A stretch of DNA of 36,786 nt, taken from the NCBI GenBank assembly GCA_009869945.1, contig WIXG01000576.1, positions 1-36,786 on the forward strand, read 5' to 3'. The notes beneath the pieces are model-generated. The model was not told the origin of the DNA. It did not search any database and was given only the letters and a program-made list of their open reading frames with translations. Positions 13,101-22,678 of the stretch are shown here, piece by piece. Numbering within the stretch: position 1 is the first letter of the stretch; each line of letters starts with the position of its first letter. Source of the DNA: Mesaphorura yosii. Taxonomy: Eukaryota; Arthropoda; Collembola; Poduromorpha; Tullbergiidae. The position numbers and the translations under genes are program-made.

Positions 13101-16100
13101 TGTTCACTGAGCCCGTGACAGTAATGATATTACGTTTTTAAGCAGCGACGGAACAAATTGCGTTCATGCTTACGCAGCCGTACGTGGAAAGGAAAGGCTG
13201 AGAGGATGAGAGAAAAGAAAGGATTCGCTTTAATATTTTCTCCTTGAGTCAACAAGATCCTTTCCGAAGAAAGAGTCTCTAAAATGTTTGACAAAAGAAG
13301 AATAACGAATAACGAATAACGCGTGGTTCGAGTGCAGAGGAGCCAGGCCGTCATTTGTAGTCCACTGGGAGACTCCGACAAGAGACTCGCTCACGAGAAA
13401 GTGCAACAAATCTCGTGTCTTGTGCGCAAAGGCAAAAGGCGCTCCAGCCTCTGCCTGGCCAAATAGAAGGATAATGTGATTAATACGGTCCGCGACCGTG
13501 ATCATCAAATGTCCATCGCCACACACTGTGCCTGCTGCTGCCCGCTTGCGACAGCGCCAGCGTCAGGTAGGCAGTGTTCAATAATCTGCGAGATGCAGAT
13601 CAGAGATTCGGCAGCGAACGAACGAACGAACGACGAAGTAGCAGCGGAATTGCTCCATTGTGCTCCGGTCGGCACAGTCATGAGAAGTAATAAAGATGAG
13701 AACGCGGAGAAAGCGGAGAGAATGAGTCTTCGAAGCGTGGCGAAATCACTCACAAAAGAACACAATATTCACATTCCATTTCCTCTCAAAAGTCTCTGCG
13801 TTCTCAGACCACGACGCGGGCAATCCTCCTTCGCTCTTTCAGCGCTCAGCTTATCGTGACTGACTGCCACGACAACGGTTATTGATTTGCCCACCACAGA
13901 TTTCGCATTCGTATTCACGTCTCCTGACAATTCAATTCTGCTCCGCGACAAAATCACAAAGCACAAAGCACAACTGCACGACGACGCGGAGTGAATCACG
14001 GCTGCTTTTTAGTGAAAGCTGACAGAAATGCGCGGGCGCTCGTGGTTGCGTTACCGACATTTTTCTTTCTTGTTTCTCTCGCCAACTCTGACAAAATTCA
14101 AGGAGCCCACCCACGTCGCGAAACGCAAATTCACCCGTAATTGCCGATTTATGCAAGCGTATGCTTATGCTTATGCGTATGATGTAAGTGCTCATGTCTT
14201 CATTTTCGGGTTGACAGGTGCAATTTGGATGCTGCCAGCTTTCGTTGCATTTCCTCCGATCTTCAGCGGCGTGTACAAGTCTGAGGAGGTCGGCAATGCC
14301 ACGGCGTCGGTAAGCCCCACATTTTCTTTTTAAGAAGAAGAATATGACAACGAGAACGTACGCGTACTTTACAAAAAACGAGACTCGTTCTCGCGTACGC
14401 GTACTCGACTCGCACACGACCGATTTAAGAGCTGGCATTCCTCGCGTCGCAAAAGTAATCTGCTCGACTCGCTGCGAAGCGAGTCGAGCTGTTCTGAGAC
14501 GCTGCTGCACGCGCGCACTTCAGTTTATCACAGATTAAGAGTCTAAAAATACGTACGCACGCCTGTCTTCCTGACATCTTCTCTTCTGAGTCCACGTACT
14601 TACTCGTTCGTTGCGTGAGGGCACGGCACGGGGACGGTGAAAGTGCCGTGCCGAGTTGTCATTCACAATGTTCACGAAACAGGAAAAACGAAACACGAAA
14701 ACAAAAGCATCGCAATTCGCATTCACAAACTCGATTCCCGATTCGAATTGCGAATGCAAACTGCCATGGCTCCGATCTGATCTTGACGTCGTCGTCGAGA
14801 TGAAGCGCGAATTCAATTTGAGTTTCCATTTCGAGCTTCCGAATTGAGAAGAGACGCGTTTCTGTAAACGACAAGGCGACATTTATAGTGTCATCTCAAC
14901 ACCATTCTCCGAAATCGCGGCGGCGTCGCGGGCGAGTGAAAGTCACGAGCCGACGCGCCCGCGTCTGACGACGACTCAATCACTTTTCGTGGACAGGAAG
15001 CGAGCGTAGCCTCTCGCAATTGTCGCTGCTTTCATGGCGTGACGCAGCAGCAGCGCTTTCAACTGTCATCGCAAGATTAAATCTCCTTTTAAGAGGAAAA
15101 GAATCACGGCAGGCAGGCAGGCAGCAGTTTAAGCTCGACTCGAGCCTCTGAAGTCGGAAGCTGACTTTCTTATTCCAAGGACGCAAAAGCAAAAGAGTAA
15201 GCAAAGTGCTGCGCCGCGCCAGCGTACGCATGCTTTGAACTCACGGTGCGACGTTCACTTCTTCTCAATCTCGAGCGCGTCCGCTTTGTCGCCTTGTCGT
15301 GTTGTCTTTGTCTGGTGCAATTAAGCGCAGAGACGAATTACGAGCATTAGAGCCCATTAACGCTCGGCTGACAAAGACACCCGTGAATGAAGTGCCATGC
15401 CAGTTCTGTCAATTTCGTAAATCTAATTACCGTGCCCATGCCCGTGCCCGATGAATCGAGAATCTTAACCTGAGTCCTTGCATTTTGTCATTTTCGTTGC
15501 AGGACACTTGCGACTTTGAGCCGAACGCGGTGTACGGTGTCCTGTCATCATCAATATCTTTCTGGATCCCTGCTCTGGTCATGATCATCACGTACTGGCG
15601 CATCTACCGCGAGGCTGTGCAGCAGGAGCACATTCTCTACAGGTAAGCAGAGCAATGCGCATCCTTGAACGCAAGCGTATCCTTGGCCCGCACCCTACCG
15701 CAGCTTACCTCTTTGCGTTCGTGATTCGCGTATTCCCGTATTCGCATATTCGCGTATTCGCATATTTGAGTATTCGTATTCGTATTCGTGTGCCGTGTAT
15801 TTATTTTATTTGTTATCCTGTCCAGCGTGTACGATTCCGTTTGCGATTGCGTTGTCATTGTTGAGTATGTTAGCGTAGCGCCGCGTGCCGCTTCAGATTC
15901 ACATCGTAAAAGGACTTATCGCGTGGCGTACGCGTTATTGCCCCTCCGCATGCGACAGTGTTTTCCGTCTCGTTTTCCTCAAAGTACCACCTGCGAATTC
16001 CACGAATGCGAGCAAGGTCCCGGCTCCGTGTCGGAATTCACACGGCTCACGGTGAGATTAAAATCAACATCGCAAGATCAAAATTCACATCTCAGACGAG

Positions 16101-19100
16101 ATTCGCGTTTCTTTGCAGTGCGATAGGACAGGAAAGAAGTTACGCTATCGCGCAGCGCTTACGCGTGTAATCTTGTTTGTGTTTTGATTGCGCAAGAGAT
16201 TACGCTCCGCTCGAGTGAAGAAGCTCTGACGGACGGCCGATAGCCCGAGATTCATTCATTCCATAAAATGACGACGTTTCCATTCAAAAATTGAAATCCT
16301 GCGACTCGCTCGTTCAATGCTCGCTCAGTTCGCGATTCTCATTCAACTTTCAGCATAAAAGAGTAAACAAGGAAGGATGGGACTTTTAATTGGCATGGCG
16401 AGGAGTGGGAGCGTTTGAGCGGATGCAGAGTAAAAGAGTAAAAGGCAGTAATTGAGTGCCTGTATCATTTCTGCACACACACAAAGCAAGCAAACACATG
16501 CATGCATGCCTTGCTAATTGGAGACTGGAGAATTCCCATTCATTTCCATTGTGCTGTACAGGGCACAACAACTCGTAGAAACTTGGTCGTAACGATGAAC
16601 AAGCAGTAGCTGCAGCAACAAACTGTACCGTCCAGTGTTGCGCTATGGTGTGCATTTTAAGACAAACTATGGACAATTACGATAATTTACGAGGCGAGGC
16701 GCACGGCGACGGGCGCGGACGAGTAAATTCAGTAAACGGCGGTCCTTGGAGACATTTCACGGCAAGACAAGCCTAGTGTAGGCGCCGAGTTGTTGTTGAC
16801 TACTCTTCCGTTCCGTAGCGTAGCGCCCGCTTTTCACAAGCGAGTGATCAAGTCCTTCGAGCTGTGAGTGTAAACAGTCTAGCGCTGCACAGAGCAGAGC
16901 TGCCTAATTACATGATCACAAGCGATGGGCTGGGCTGGGCCGAGACAATGAAGAGAAAGCTGCAAGACAACACAGTCGAGTGAGCCGCAGATTTTAATTT
17001 GAGGATCGAAGTTCCTGGAAGACGGCAGGCTGTGAAAGTCTGTGATGTGATTTTGTTATGACAGCGCGATACGCCTGCGATTGCGATGAGATGCTCGTTC
17101 GAGCCGTTGGACCGCATGAAATGATTGAAATGAATTGCGCCGCTTTAATTACAGTCTTCATCTGCGCGACACAAACAATTCAGTTTCTCCGGCTGAGTGG
17201 CTGGCTGGTCCTTAATTGGGCTCGTGCCTGACGTCCTCGGGATTCGCGAAACTCGCGGAGGTTTAATGCGAGTAAATTATTTACTTGGTTTATTTGTCAT
17301 TTTCATTTGGACAGACACAGAATTCCTTTTTAAAGCCTCCACTGACGATGCGTCAGCGGAGGCCTCACCTCGCTACGGCTGAGGGCTGACCGCTACCGCG
17401 TGCTTGCTCGCTCAGTGCTCGGCGACGGCACCGGCGCGGCGACTCCAAATTTATTCCGCTTCGGCCGCGAATTCGTTGTGGAGTTTATCACTTTTGTATT
17501 TATAAGGCGCCCGGAGCAGCGCCCAGACCGGCTGACGCTGAGAGAAAACGTTTTGAATAATACATTGCATTATTCAAGTTACAAGTCTCCGGCGAACACG
17601 CGGCTGTTTTACATGTTGCAACTTGGCATTGCATGGCAGGCGTAATTCAGGCAGGCAGGCAGCGAGAGGAAATTCAATGCTTTCTCTTGCGAAAGACAAA
17701 GCGCTCTTCTGAGGAGAGGAGAAGATTATCACGGGCTTAGCATTTCAGTGCCCAAATTGCACGAGATCATTGAATTTAATTCGGGCTGTAGCTGTAGTCG
17801 AGAGCGAACACGCGTGCCCGCTGCTGCGAGGGATTTGCATTTTAGATCATCATCTACTCTGAGTGAGTGAAAAGAGATCCATTTAGTCGTATTAAGGTCC
17901 CCAGTCTCTTCATTACCATCGAGGACCCGCGCATCTCCGCTGTGCCGTCCAAATTCCGCCTCGTTCTCAAACGATTCTCGGGTTTCGGGAGCAGCTCGAA
18001 TGTCGACGCGATTGCTTAACATTCAGGATTTACTAGCATTTAGTAGTATTTAGCACGTGGACGAGTACGTAATCCGGGCTCTCCTGAGATTGTTGACTTT
18101 ATTAATGTAAAACACTTCTCTCTCGCGCTGCAAAAACACGCGGAGCACAAGAAAAGCAGGCAGGCAGGATTGATCCGCGTAATCCGACTGAGAAAGCTGA
18201 GAAATTGTGCAAATTGAATATTTTACCATAATCGCTTCGCTGAGCTCCTCCTGCTGCTCCATCATTATCGCTCCACGCGAGTTTGATTATGCGGGAATCG
18301 CGTCCCGTAATTGCTTTTAAATTGCACAATGCCGAAGCGGCGGCAGTAGCAGCAGCCAAAGGCAGTGGCTGGGAAATAAATTACCGCATAATGTGAACGA
18401 TTTATTCCGTCAATAAAGCACTCGTACATATTCAAAGCGAAAATGGATTGTTTCGCGACCCAAGCAGACAAATACAAAAGTAACGGCGAACGGGAGCATT
18501 CTTGCTAAATCGAGAGTCGCGAGTCGCAAGTCGCTGAATGCTGAATGCTGGATGCTGCGAGCCGAGAGATTTACAGGCGTCGCGCCGTGTCTCTTCGTTC
18601 GAGCCCCCGTAGTTTATGGCCACATTTATCTCATCTCGAGTTTCCAGCCTTAAGAAAGTGAGAAACTTTAAACAGTGCGCATTGTTCAGCCGTTCATTGT
18701 GTTCGTCGAGTCGAGTTGCCGTATCGAGTCACATCATGACGGCAGCAGCCACGACGATCGAGTTTCACTTTTCACTTGGAACGTGATCAACTTTCACATT
18801 CTGTACAAATGCACACCGGTATTTACGACCTGCAACTTTGCTCTTTGTCGGAATAGCGGCCATGCACTCGACGCGGAGCCGCGGCGTTTCTTGTAAGTTT
18901 GGCGTATGGCATTGGCCGGGTGAAACATGACGAGTGTGAAGCGTTTTTTTCAGCGTTCCCATTGACTCTGACAACGCAAGAGAAAGAATGCAAAACTTTC
19001 TCTTTGTTTGCTTCCCCCGACTTTTATTCTAACAAGAAGTATTCTCACAAGACTTTTGCGTTTTCGTTCTTTTGTTTATCAATCAAGTCGCGCGACGCTC

Positions 19101-22100
19101 GACAGGACACGCCGAGCCACGCCAAGCAACCGCACTCACGGTCGCCGTTCTGAAGTGCCACTCGGCGCTCTGGTTCGAGTTTGAGTGCCCTGGCGGTCGC
19201 GGTCGCGCCCGCGTAATGGCCTCGTCTCGTAATTACTGTTGAAGTATTTGCATACGTTTACGTTTCTTTGCGTTTCGTTTCAAGTCGCGCACTGCAGTTC
19301 CGAACGCCAAACGTGCCTCACGAACCCCACGAAGCGGCAGACTTAATCGAGCCGCCGCCGCCGCCGCCCCCAAACAGCTTCTGGTAAGACCCTTTTGCCT
19401 TCTCCTCAGTCGCCTTTTGCCTTTTCCGTGGCAGGACGGACACTTTTAGGCTCCAGCGCAGGAGTACGCTCGCATGACGCCCGGGTAGATGGGAAATGCG
19501 GGCATTCGGGCATTCTGCGCTGTGCTGTGGTGTAGTGACGGTGCTCTGCAGGCGAAAGACTCCCGCGGGACTCGCTTTATAGCGTGTTTGACGGCGTTTT
19601 ATGTTTACGAGCTTACTTACGAGCGGGTGATGGCTTGCCTGCTTGCTCGCAGTCGCCTTCGCGCCTTACAGCGCAGCGGCAGAAACCGGCCGGCAGCATT
19701 TTCTACTGCTATTATCCCGTGCTTTGTTGGGTGGTAGCGGGCGCGGACTCTCCGGCCTCGATTTCAATACATCACGTGGCCTGATTCGCTGATTGTATTA
19801 GCCTCCATTCTTCGACCTCGGCAAATGAAGGCAAGGTGGCCGAAGACGGCCACCGCGCCTTTGCAGCGCAATCGCATTGAGGCCGCCAACGCGCCGCACT
19901 GGTCACAGCCGAGCATGGCACAGGCAGGGCTGTTCTGCTCTCTCGCTCGCTCGGCGCTCTCCGCTCGCGGCTACGGCTGAACTTTGAACTAAGTAAAAGT
20001 AAAATCGGAGCTGCCACCACTGTCTTGCCTTGCAGCAACAGCAGCAGAGCGAGTGAGAAGAAAATAGAAATTCAATTTGTGGAAAAAGACTTTGGTCAAT
20101 TGCCGAACTGTGCATTCACGCCAAAGCCAAAGCCAAAGCCAACTTTCTCGCTCTCCTCTCCAGAGCGGCGTTCCTCTGCGCCTCTGCGTCGTTCACCTTG
20201 ACTCCAGCCTGGCCTGGCGTGGCGTGGCTAAACAAACAGGCTGCCTGCGAGCAGAATTCGTATTCCGAACGCGAGCAGTGAGCTTGCTTCGTGCCCTGCC
20301 TTGCCTTGGCTTGCTTTCTCGTGCTTTCACTGCTTGCCGACTCCTTTTTCTCCGCGAAATCGAAATCTTGACCATGACTTTCGCCTGTCCTTAGCGCTCA
20401 GCATCTCCGCTTTGCCTTGCTTGTTAACGTCCCGGCGACAGCAATGACACTTTTGACATGTGACGAGCGTACGAGCGTGGAGAAATAATTGAAATGACGT
20501 GACGCGTACGACCATCAACCGAGCCGAGTGGCTGGCATGAAATCAGAAATGAGCAGTCAGCAGTTCGAGTGCACGGATTTTTCGCCATCGCGGTCGTTGT
20601 CGAATGAATGGGAAGCAGTTTTCAGTTTCGTTAACCTTTGGCTTTGGCATGGTATGGCATGACCTGGAAGTGGAAGCGGGTGACAAAGCTTAAAGAGTCA
20701 TTTTGTGCTGACGCAGACGGGAAATCTCACCTGCCGTGCCCTGCCGTGCACGCACTCCGACGCTGGTCTTTGCTTTCTCTATTGAAGTGCCCTTCGCTTT
20801 GTTTTGCTTTGCTTTGGTGCGTGCCGCATGCCTGTCGTGTTGTGCCGTCCGCTTCTTCATCATTAATTTTCTACTCTGCTCGCGACAAGTTGCAGAAGCT
20901 GCTTAAATTAATTAAAAACTCGGCTGACAAACTCCAAACTCTGCCCGTACCCGTGCTTGCTTTTGCTTATGTGGGAAGGACGTGAGTGCTCGCATTCAGC
21001 ACGCGATGACAACTGCCGACATGTGTAACGCGCTGTAACCTTGTTTGATGATTGCAGGACGAAAGTTGCAGCGGCCCTCCTCAACAAACACTTGCAAATT
21101 AGCGAAATTCCTCTGGCAGTACAAAACAATTCATCAAGTAAGTCCCGCCTCATACGCGCATGCCAGCAGCCAGCCAGCAGCGGTTGTGCTGCTGCGACTC
21201 CCGTCACGATTAATTACTACCCTCGCGACATGAATCAACTCAATTACGCCGAAATCTCGGCTATTCACTTTCCCCTTTTCCCGGCCTGCCCGAAATGAAG
21301 AAACAACATCGCTCTAGTTTGATTGACTGAGCGCCGCCGCCACGTGCGCACTTGAATTTATTGCCTTTGTATTTATTTTAAAATGAAACGTGACGGCGAT
21401 GGCTTCGGCTCTCAGCGAATAGAATTCAATTTGTCAAATTCGAGCTCGGCCCGTGAAGAGTTCCGGCTCCTAGCCGGGGCCGGAAAGTAAATGAAGCAGG
21501 CGTATTGTTTCTCTGCCGCTGCGTTCATCTTTTCGCTCGGGGCTGTTGTAATAAATGTAGGAAGCCGCTCCTCGAACGTAATCCCGTGCAAAATTCGAGC
21601 ATTCGAGCTGCTCAAGCATCCAACACGTCCCGCTAATGAAAATGAAAGGAAGACATCTCTTTTCCAGAATTTCCAAATGATTTCGGATAACTTACGGCAG
21701 GTTAAACGAGCCTCATTTTTGGCGCCGATTTCTTTCGATTTCTGCAGATTTTAGGATGTTGGATCCAAATTGTTGACTTTCGCTGGAATTTTATTTGTTT
21801 TTGTACTGATTTTTGTTTTCGCGTTTGTATTTCAGTGCAGAGCATGAAGCGTGAGCACAAGGCGGCGCGGACGCTGGGGATCATCATGGGCGTTTTTATT
21901 TTGTGCTGGCTCCCGTTCTTCACGTGGTATCTGGTGACGTCGTTGTCCGGGATGAAGTCGCCCGACTGGGTCGTGATTCTAATGTTCTGGATTGGGTACT
22001 TCAACTCGTCCCTGAACCCCATCATCTACGCGTACTTCAACAGGGACTTTCGCGAGGCGTTCAAGAGCGTCCTCAACTCGGTGTTCTGTCACAAGTGCGT

Positions 22101-22194
22101 CGCCCTCCGCACTGGCGGCAACGAGTACGAGAACGGCCCACATATGTCCCACGCCTCCAACGCACACGTTACCACGAGCAACCTCGACACGTGA
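3990..22194 (+). CDS. Octopamine beta-type receptor (OctB1R/OctB3R-like), six coding exons
   Basis: A class A receptor that should sit in the plasma membrane, bind octopamine and signal through Gs and cAMP; ligand and coupling are inferred from the family. Joining 3990-4156, 8260-8480, 14218-14309, 15503-15642, 21058-21137 and 21836-22194 gives 1059 nt, 352 residues, with all junctions GT-AG and in phase. Visible landmarks: N26 (1.50), D54 (2.50), C81 and C163 (disulfide), amine-binding D88 (3.32), W133 (4.50), S175/S176/S179 with P183 in TM5, CWLP at 257-260, NPIIY at 294-298, and a C-tail CxxC at 318-321 that may be palmitoylated. One sequon, N156-A-T, is in extracellular loop 2. The short third loop with HLQISEIP resembles OctB1/B3 rather than OctB2. 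Oddities: DRF at 105-107, about 10 residues before TM1, and no Cys pair in loop 3. The start has A at -3 and G at +4. Confidence 0.92.
4157..8259 (+). other. Receptor intron 1 (4.1 kb)
   Basis: Starts GTAAGT and ends TTTGCAG. No conserved exon or nested gene is recognised on either strand. It contains a GCCATT run at 5787-5806 and a degenerate GCGAAT/GTGAAC run at about 6631-6665. Several open frames above 100 codons are Arg/Ser/Cys-rich and do not resemble proteins. Confidence 0.8.
8260..8480 (+). CDS. Receptor coding exon 2: TM2 end to second intracellular loop
   Basis: Completes codon 56 (Leu) and encodes residues 57-129 plus one base of codon 130. [11 protein letters not shown] closes TM2, [11 protein letters not shown] carries the disulfide Cys81 and the amine-contact Asp88, and [14 protein letters not shown] is the end of TM3. 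The string resembles OctB1/OctB3 receptors closely, except for DRF instead of DRY. Acceptor TTTGCAG at 8259, donor GGTAAG at 8481. Confidence 0.93.
12094..12142. repeat. Degenerate GCGAAT array
   Basis: GTGCGAATTGCGAATGCGAA followed by TACGAATTACGAGTGCGAATTG: imperfect 6-7-bp units in receptor intron 2. It belongs to the same dispersed motif family as 773-806, 6631-6665 and 15715-15790. Confidence 0.8.
13616..13632. repeat. GAAC tetranucleotide microsatellite
   Basis: Four copies of GAAC in receptor intron 2. Confidence 0.85.
14218..14309 (+). CDS. Receptor coding exon 3: TM4 and extracellular loop 2
   Basis: Completes Gly130 and encodes residues 131-160, ending in phase 0 at [21 protein letters not shown] is TM4 with the conserved Trp133; PPIFSGVY matches the start of loop 2 in octopamine beta receptors. 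N156-A-T is the only extracellular glycosylation sequon. The exon is only 92 nt and the acceptor (TTGACAG) has a weak pyrimidine tract. Confidence 0.88.
14310..15502 (+). other. Receptor intron 3 (1.2 kb), rich in CpG palindromes
   Basis: No exon recognised. It starts GTAAGC and ends GTTGCAG. It holds two copies of GTACGCGTAC (14358-14367 and 14395-14404), a perfect 12-bp inverted repeat with a GCGA loop (14462-14489), a GCGAAT-like stretch near 14743-14757 and a CAGG run at about 15110-15124. Confidence 0.8.
14462..14489. repeat. Perfect 12-bp inverted repeat with GCGA loop
   Basis: GCTCGACTCGCT, loop GCGA, AGCGAGTCGAGC. In RNA the loop is a GNRA tetraloop, so the intron transcript would fold here into a very stable hairpin. 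It lies 152 nt downstream of the exon 3 donor. Confidence 0.95.
15503..15642 (+). CDS. Receptor coding exon 4: loop 2 Cys and TM5
   Basis: Encodes residues 161-206 plus two bases of Arg207. Cys163 is the loop-2 disulfide partner of Cys81. [11 protein letters not shown] is TM5 with the serines expected to contact the amine ring hydroxyl (S175, S176, S179) and P183. [18 protein letters not shown] starts the third intracellular loop, as in insect OctB receptors. Donor AG|GTAAGC at 15643. Confidence 0.93.
15715..15790. repeat. Degenerate TATTCG hexamer array
   Basis: About a dozen imperfect copies of CGTATTCG, GCATATTCG and GTATTCG at the start of receptor intron 4. The same motif in the opposite orientation (GCGAATATGCGAATACGCGAAT) is at about 29832-29858. 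Confidence 0.85.
19351..19368. repeat. GCC trinucleotide microsatellite
   Basis: Five to six copies of GCC ending in a C run, in receptor intron 4. Not within any recognised exon. Confidence 0.85.
21058..21137 (+). CDS. Receptor coding exon 5: third intracellular loop
   Basis: An 80-nt exon encoding the rest of Arg207, residues 208-233 and the first base of Met234. [18 protein letters not shown] closely resembles the loop 3 of insect OctB1/OctB3 receptors and is what separates this gene from OctB2, whose loop is very long. Acceptor ATTGCAG at 21057, donor A|GTAAGT at 21138. Confidence 0.9.
21138..21835 (+). other. Receptor intron 5 (698 bp)
   Basis: Starts GTAAGT and ends with a T-rich tract and TTTCAG at 21835. 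Nothing recognisable inside. Confidence 0.85.
21836..22194 (+). CDS. Receptor coding exon 6: TM6, TM7, C-tail, stop TGA
   Basis: Completes Met234 and encodes residues 235-352. [17 protein letters not shown] leads into TM6 with CWLPFF; TM7 contains [23 protein letters not shown] cut at its usual landmarks (W285, G287, Y288, N294, P295, Y298). The tail is about 50 residues with a CxxC pair and ends in Thr352. The stop is TGA followed by CGC, a leaky context. Loop 3 on the outside (about 269-277) has no cysteine. Confidence 0.94.
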
Positions 22195-22332
22195 CGCGAG
22201 CTGAAGCCGCTTCGCCCGACGACGACTCATGCGGACACCCCCGCCGAGCAGCAGCAGCAGGCGCACAGTCCGACCGCCATTCAGCGCGTCCCGACGCCCG
22301 AAGCATGCGCAGACGAAGACGCAGACGATTAG
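22195..22332 (+). other. Open in-frame extension after the receptor stop (readthrough candidate)
   Basis: After the TGA at 22192-22194 the same frame stays open for 45 codons to a TAG at 22330-22332. The predicted extension begins RELKPLRPTTTHAD, has a run of four Gln (22249-22260) and ends in an acidic EACADEDADD. The composition looks like protein rather than UTR. By chance a 45-codon run has odds of roughly one in nine, so length alone is not strong. If not translated it is GC-rich 3' UTR. Confidence 0.35.
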
Positions 22333-22517
22333 ACGACACGAAGGCCGACCGGCCGAAGAGACGTCAAGTCAACCACCCCTCCGCCAGCCAGCCGACCGCC
22401 CGACCGCCCCGACAGCAGCCCGTGACGAAACGCTTCCCGATTACCCGAGAAGGATGTGCGAATCTGTGAATCTGCGAGTGTGCAAATGTGCAAATGTGCA
22501 GTTTTTGTGAATGTGAG

Positions 22518-22523
22518 AATAAA
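22518..22523 (+). terminator. Poly(A) signal of the receptor gene
   Basis: AATAAA about 320 nt after the TGA stop, after a stretch of degenerate TGTGCAAA/TGTGAAT repeats in the 3' UTR. Two further AATAAA motifs at 22659-22664 and 22673-22678 could be used as distal sites. Confidence 0.55.
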
Positions 22524-22658
22524 CATAGGTGCTAGACTCGTAAGTAAGTGTTAACCGTGTAACGTGTAAGCTGCACTCTGTGGGCTTCAATGTATTCTAC
22601 ATGTACATGATTATTCTAGAAGAGCTAATTACTACCTGACAAATAATATGCTAACATT

Positions 22659-22678
22659 AATAAAGAAGAGTAAATAAA
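22659..22678 (+). terminator. Alternative distal poly(A) signals
   Basis: Two overlapping-range AATAAA motifs (22659-22664, 22673-22678) that could end a longer receptor transcript. Which signal is used cannot be decided from sequence. Confidence 0.3.

Larger units (their letters stand above)
8481..14217 (+). other. Receptor intron 2 (5.7 kb)
   Basis: The largest intron. No exon or nested gene is recognised. It contains the palindrome GTACGCGTAC (9332-9341), an ATTTAGC triplet run (about 10075-10095), GCATTTT repeats (about 11394-11421), a 14-bp palindrome CAAAGAGCTCTTTG (12059-12072), a degenerate GCGAAT run (about 12094-12142) and a GAAC microsatellite (about 13616-13632). Frames of 189 and 192 codons near 11.0-11.6 kb and 13.9-14.5 kb look like chance or exon shadows. 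Confidence 0.8.
15643..21057 (+). other. Receptor intron 4 (5.4 kb)
   Basis: Interrupts the third intracellular loop between Y206 and T208. No exon or nested gene is recognised on either strand. It contains a degenerate TATTCG/GCGTATTCG array (about 15715-15790), CAGG runs near 17650 and 18160, a GCC run (19351-19368) and a CCAAAG run (20120-20142). An unrecognised alternative cassette exon cannot be excluded by eye. Confidence 0.75.

Noticed and set aside
13324..13345. GGTTCGAGT string resembling a tRNA T-arm
   Set aside because: No acceptor stem, D-arm or anticodon arm could be placed around it; same for similar strings near 19171 and 33280.
13932..14510. 192-codon minus-strand frame
   Set aside because: Lies antisense over receptor exon 3, whose plus-strand frame is clearly the coding one; no protein resemblance.
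21903..22469. 188-codon plus-strand frame overlapping exon 6 and the 3' flank
   Set aside because: It is the +1 shadow of the receptor exon, Arg/Pro-rich from GC-rich codons; the receptor frame carries the conserved TM6 and TM7.
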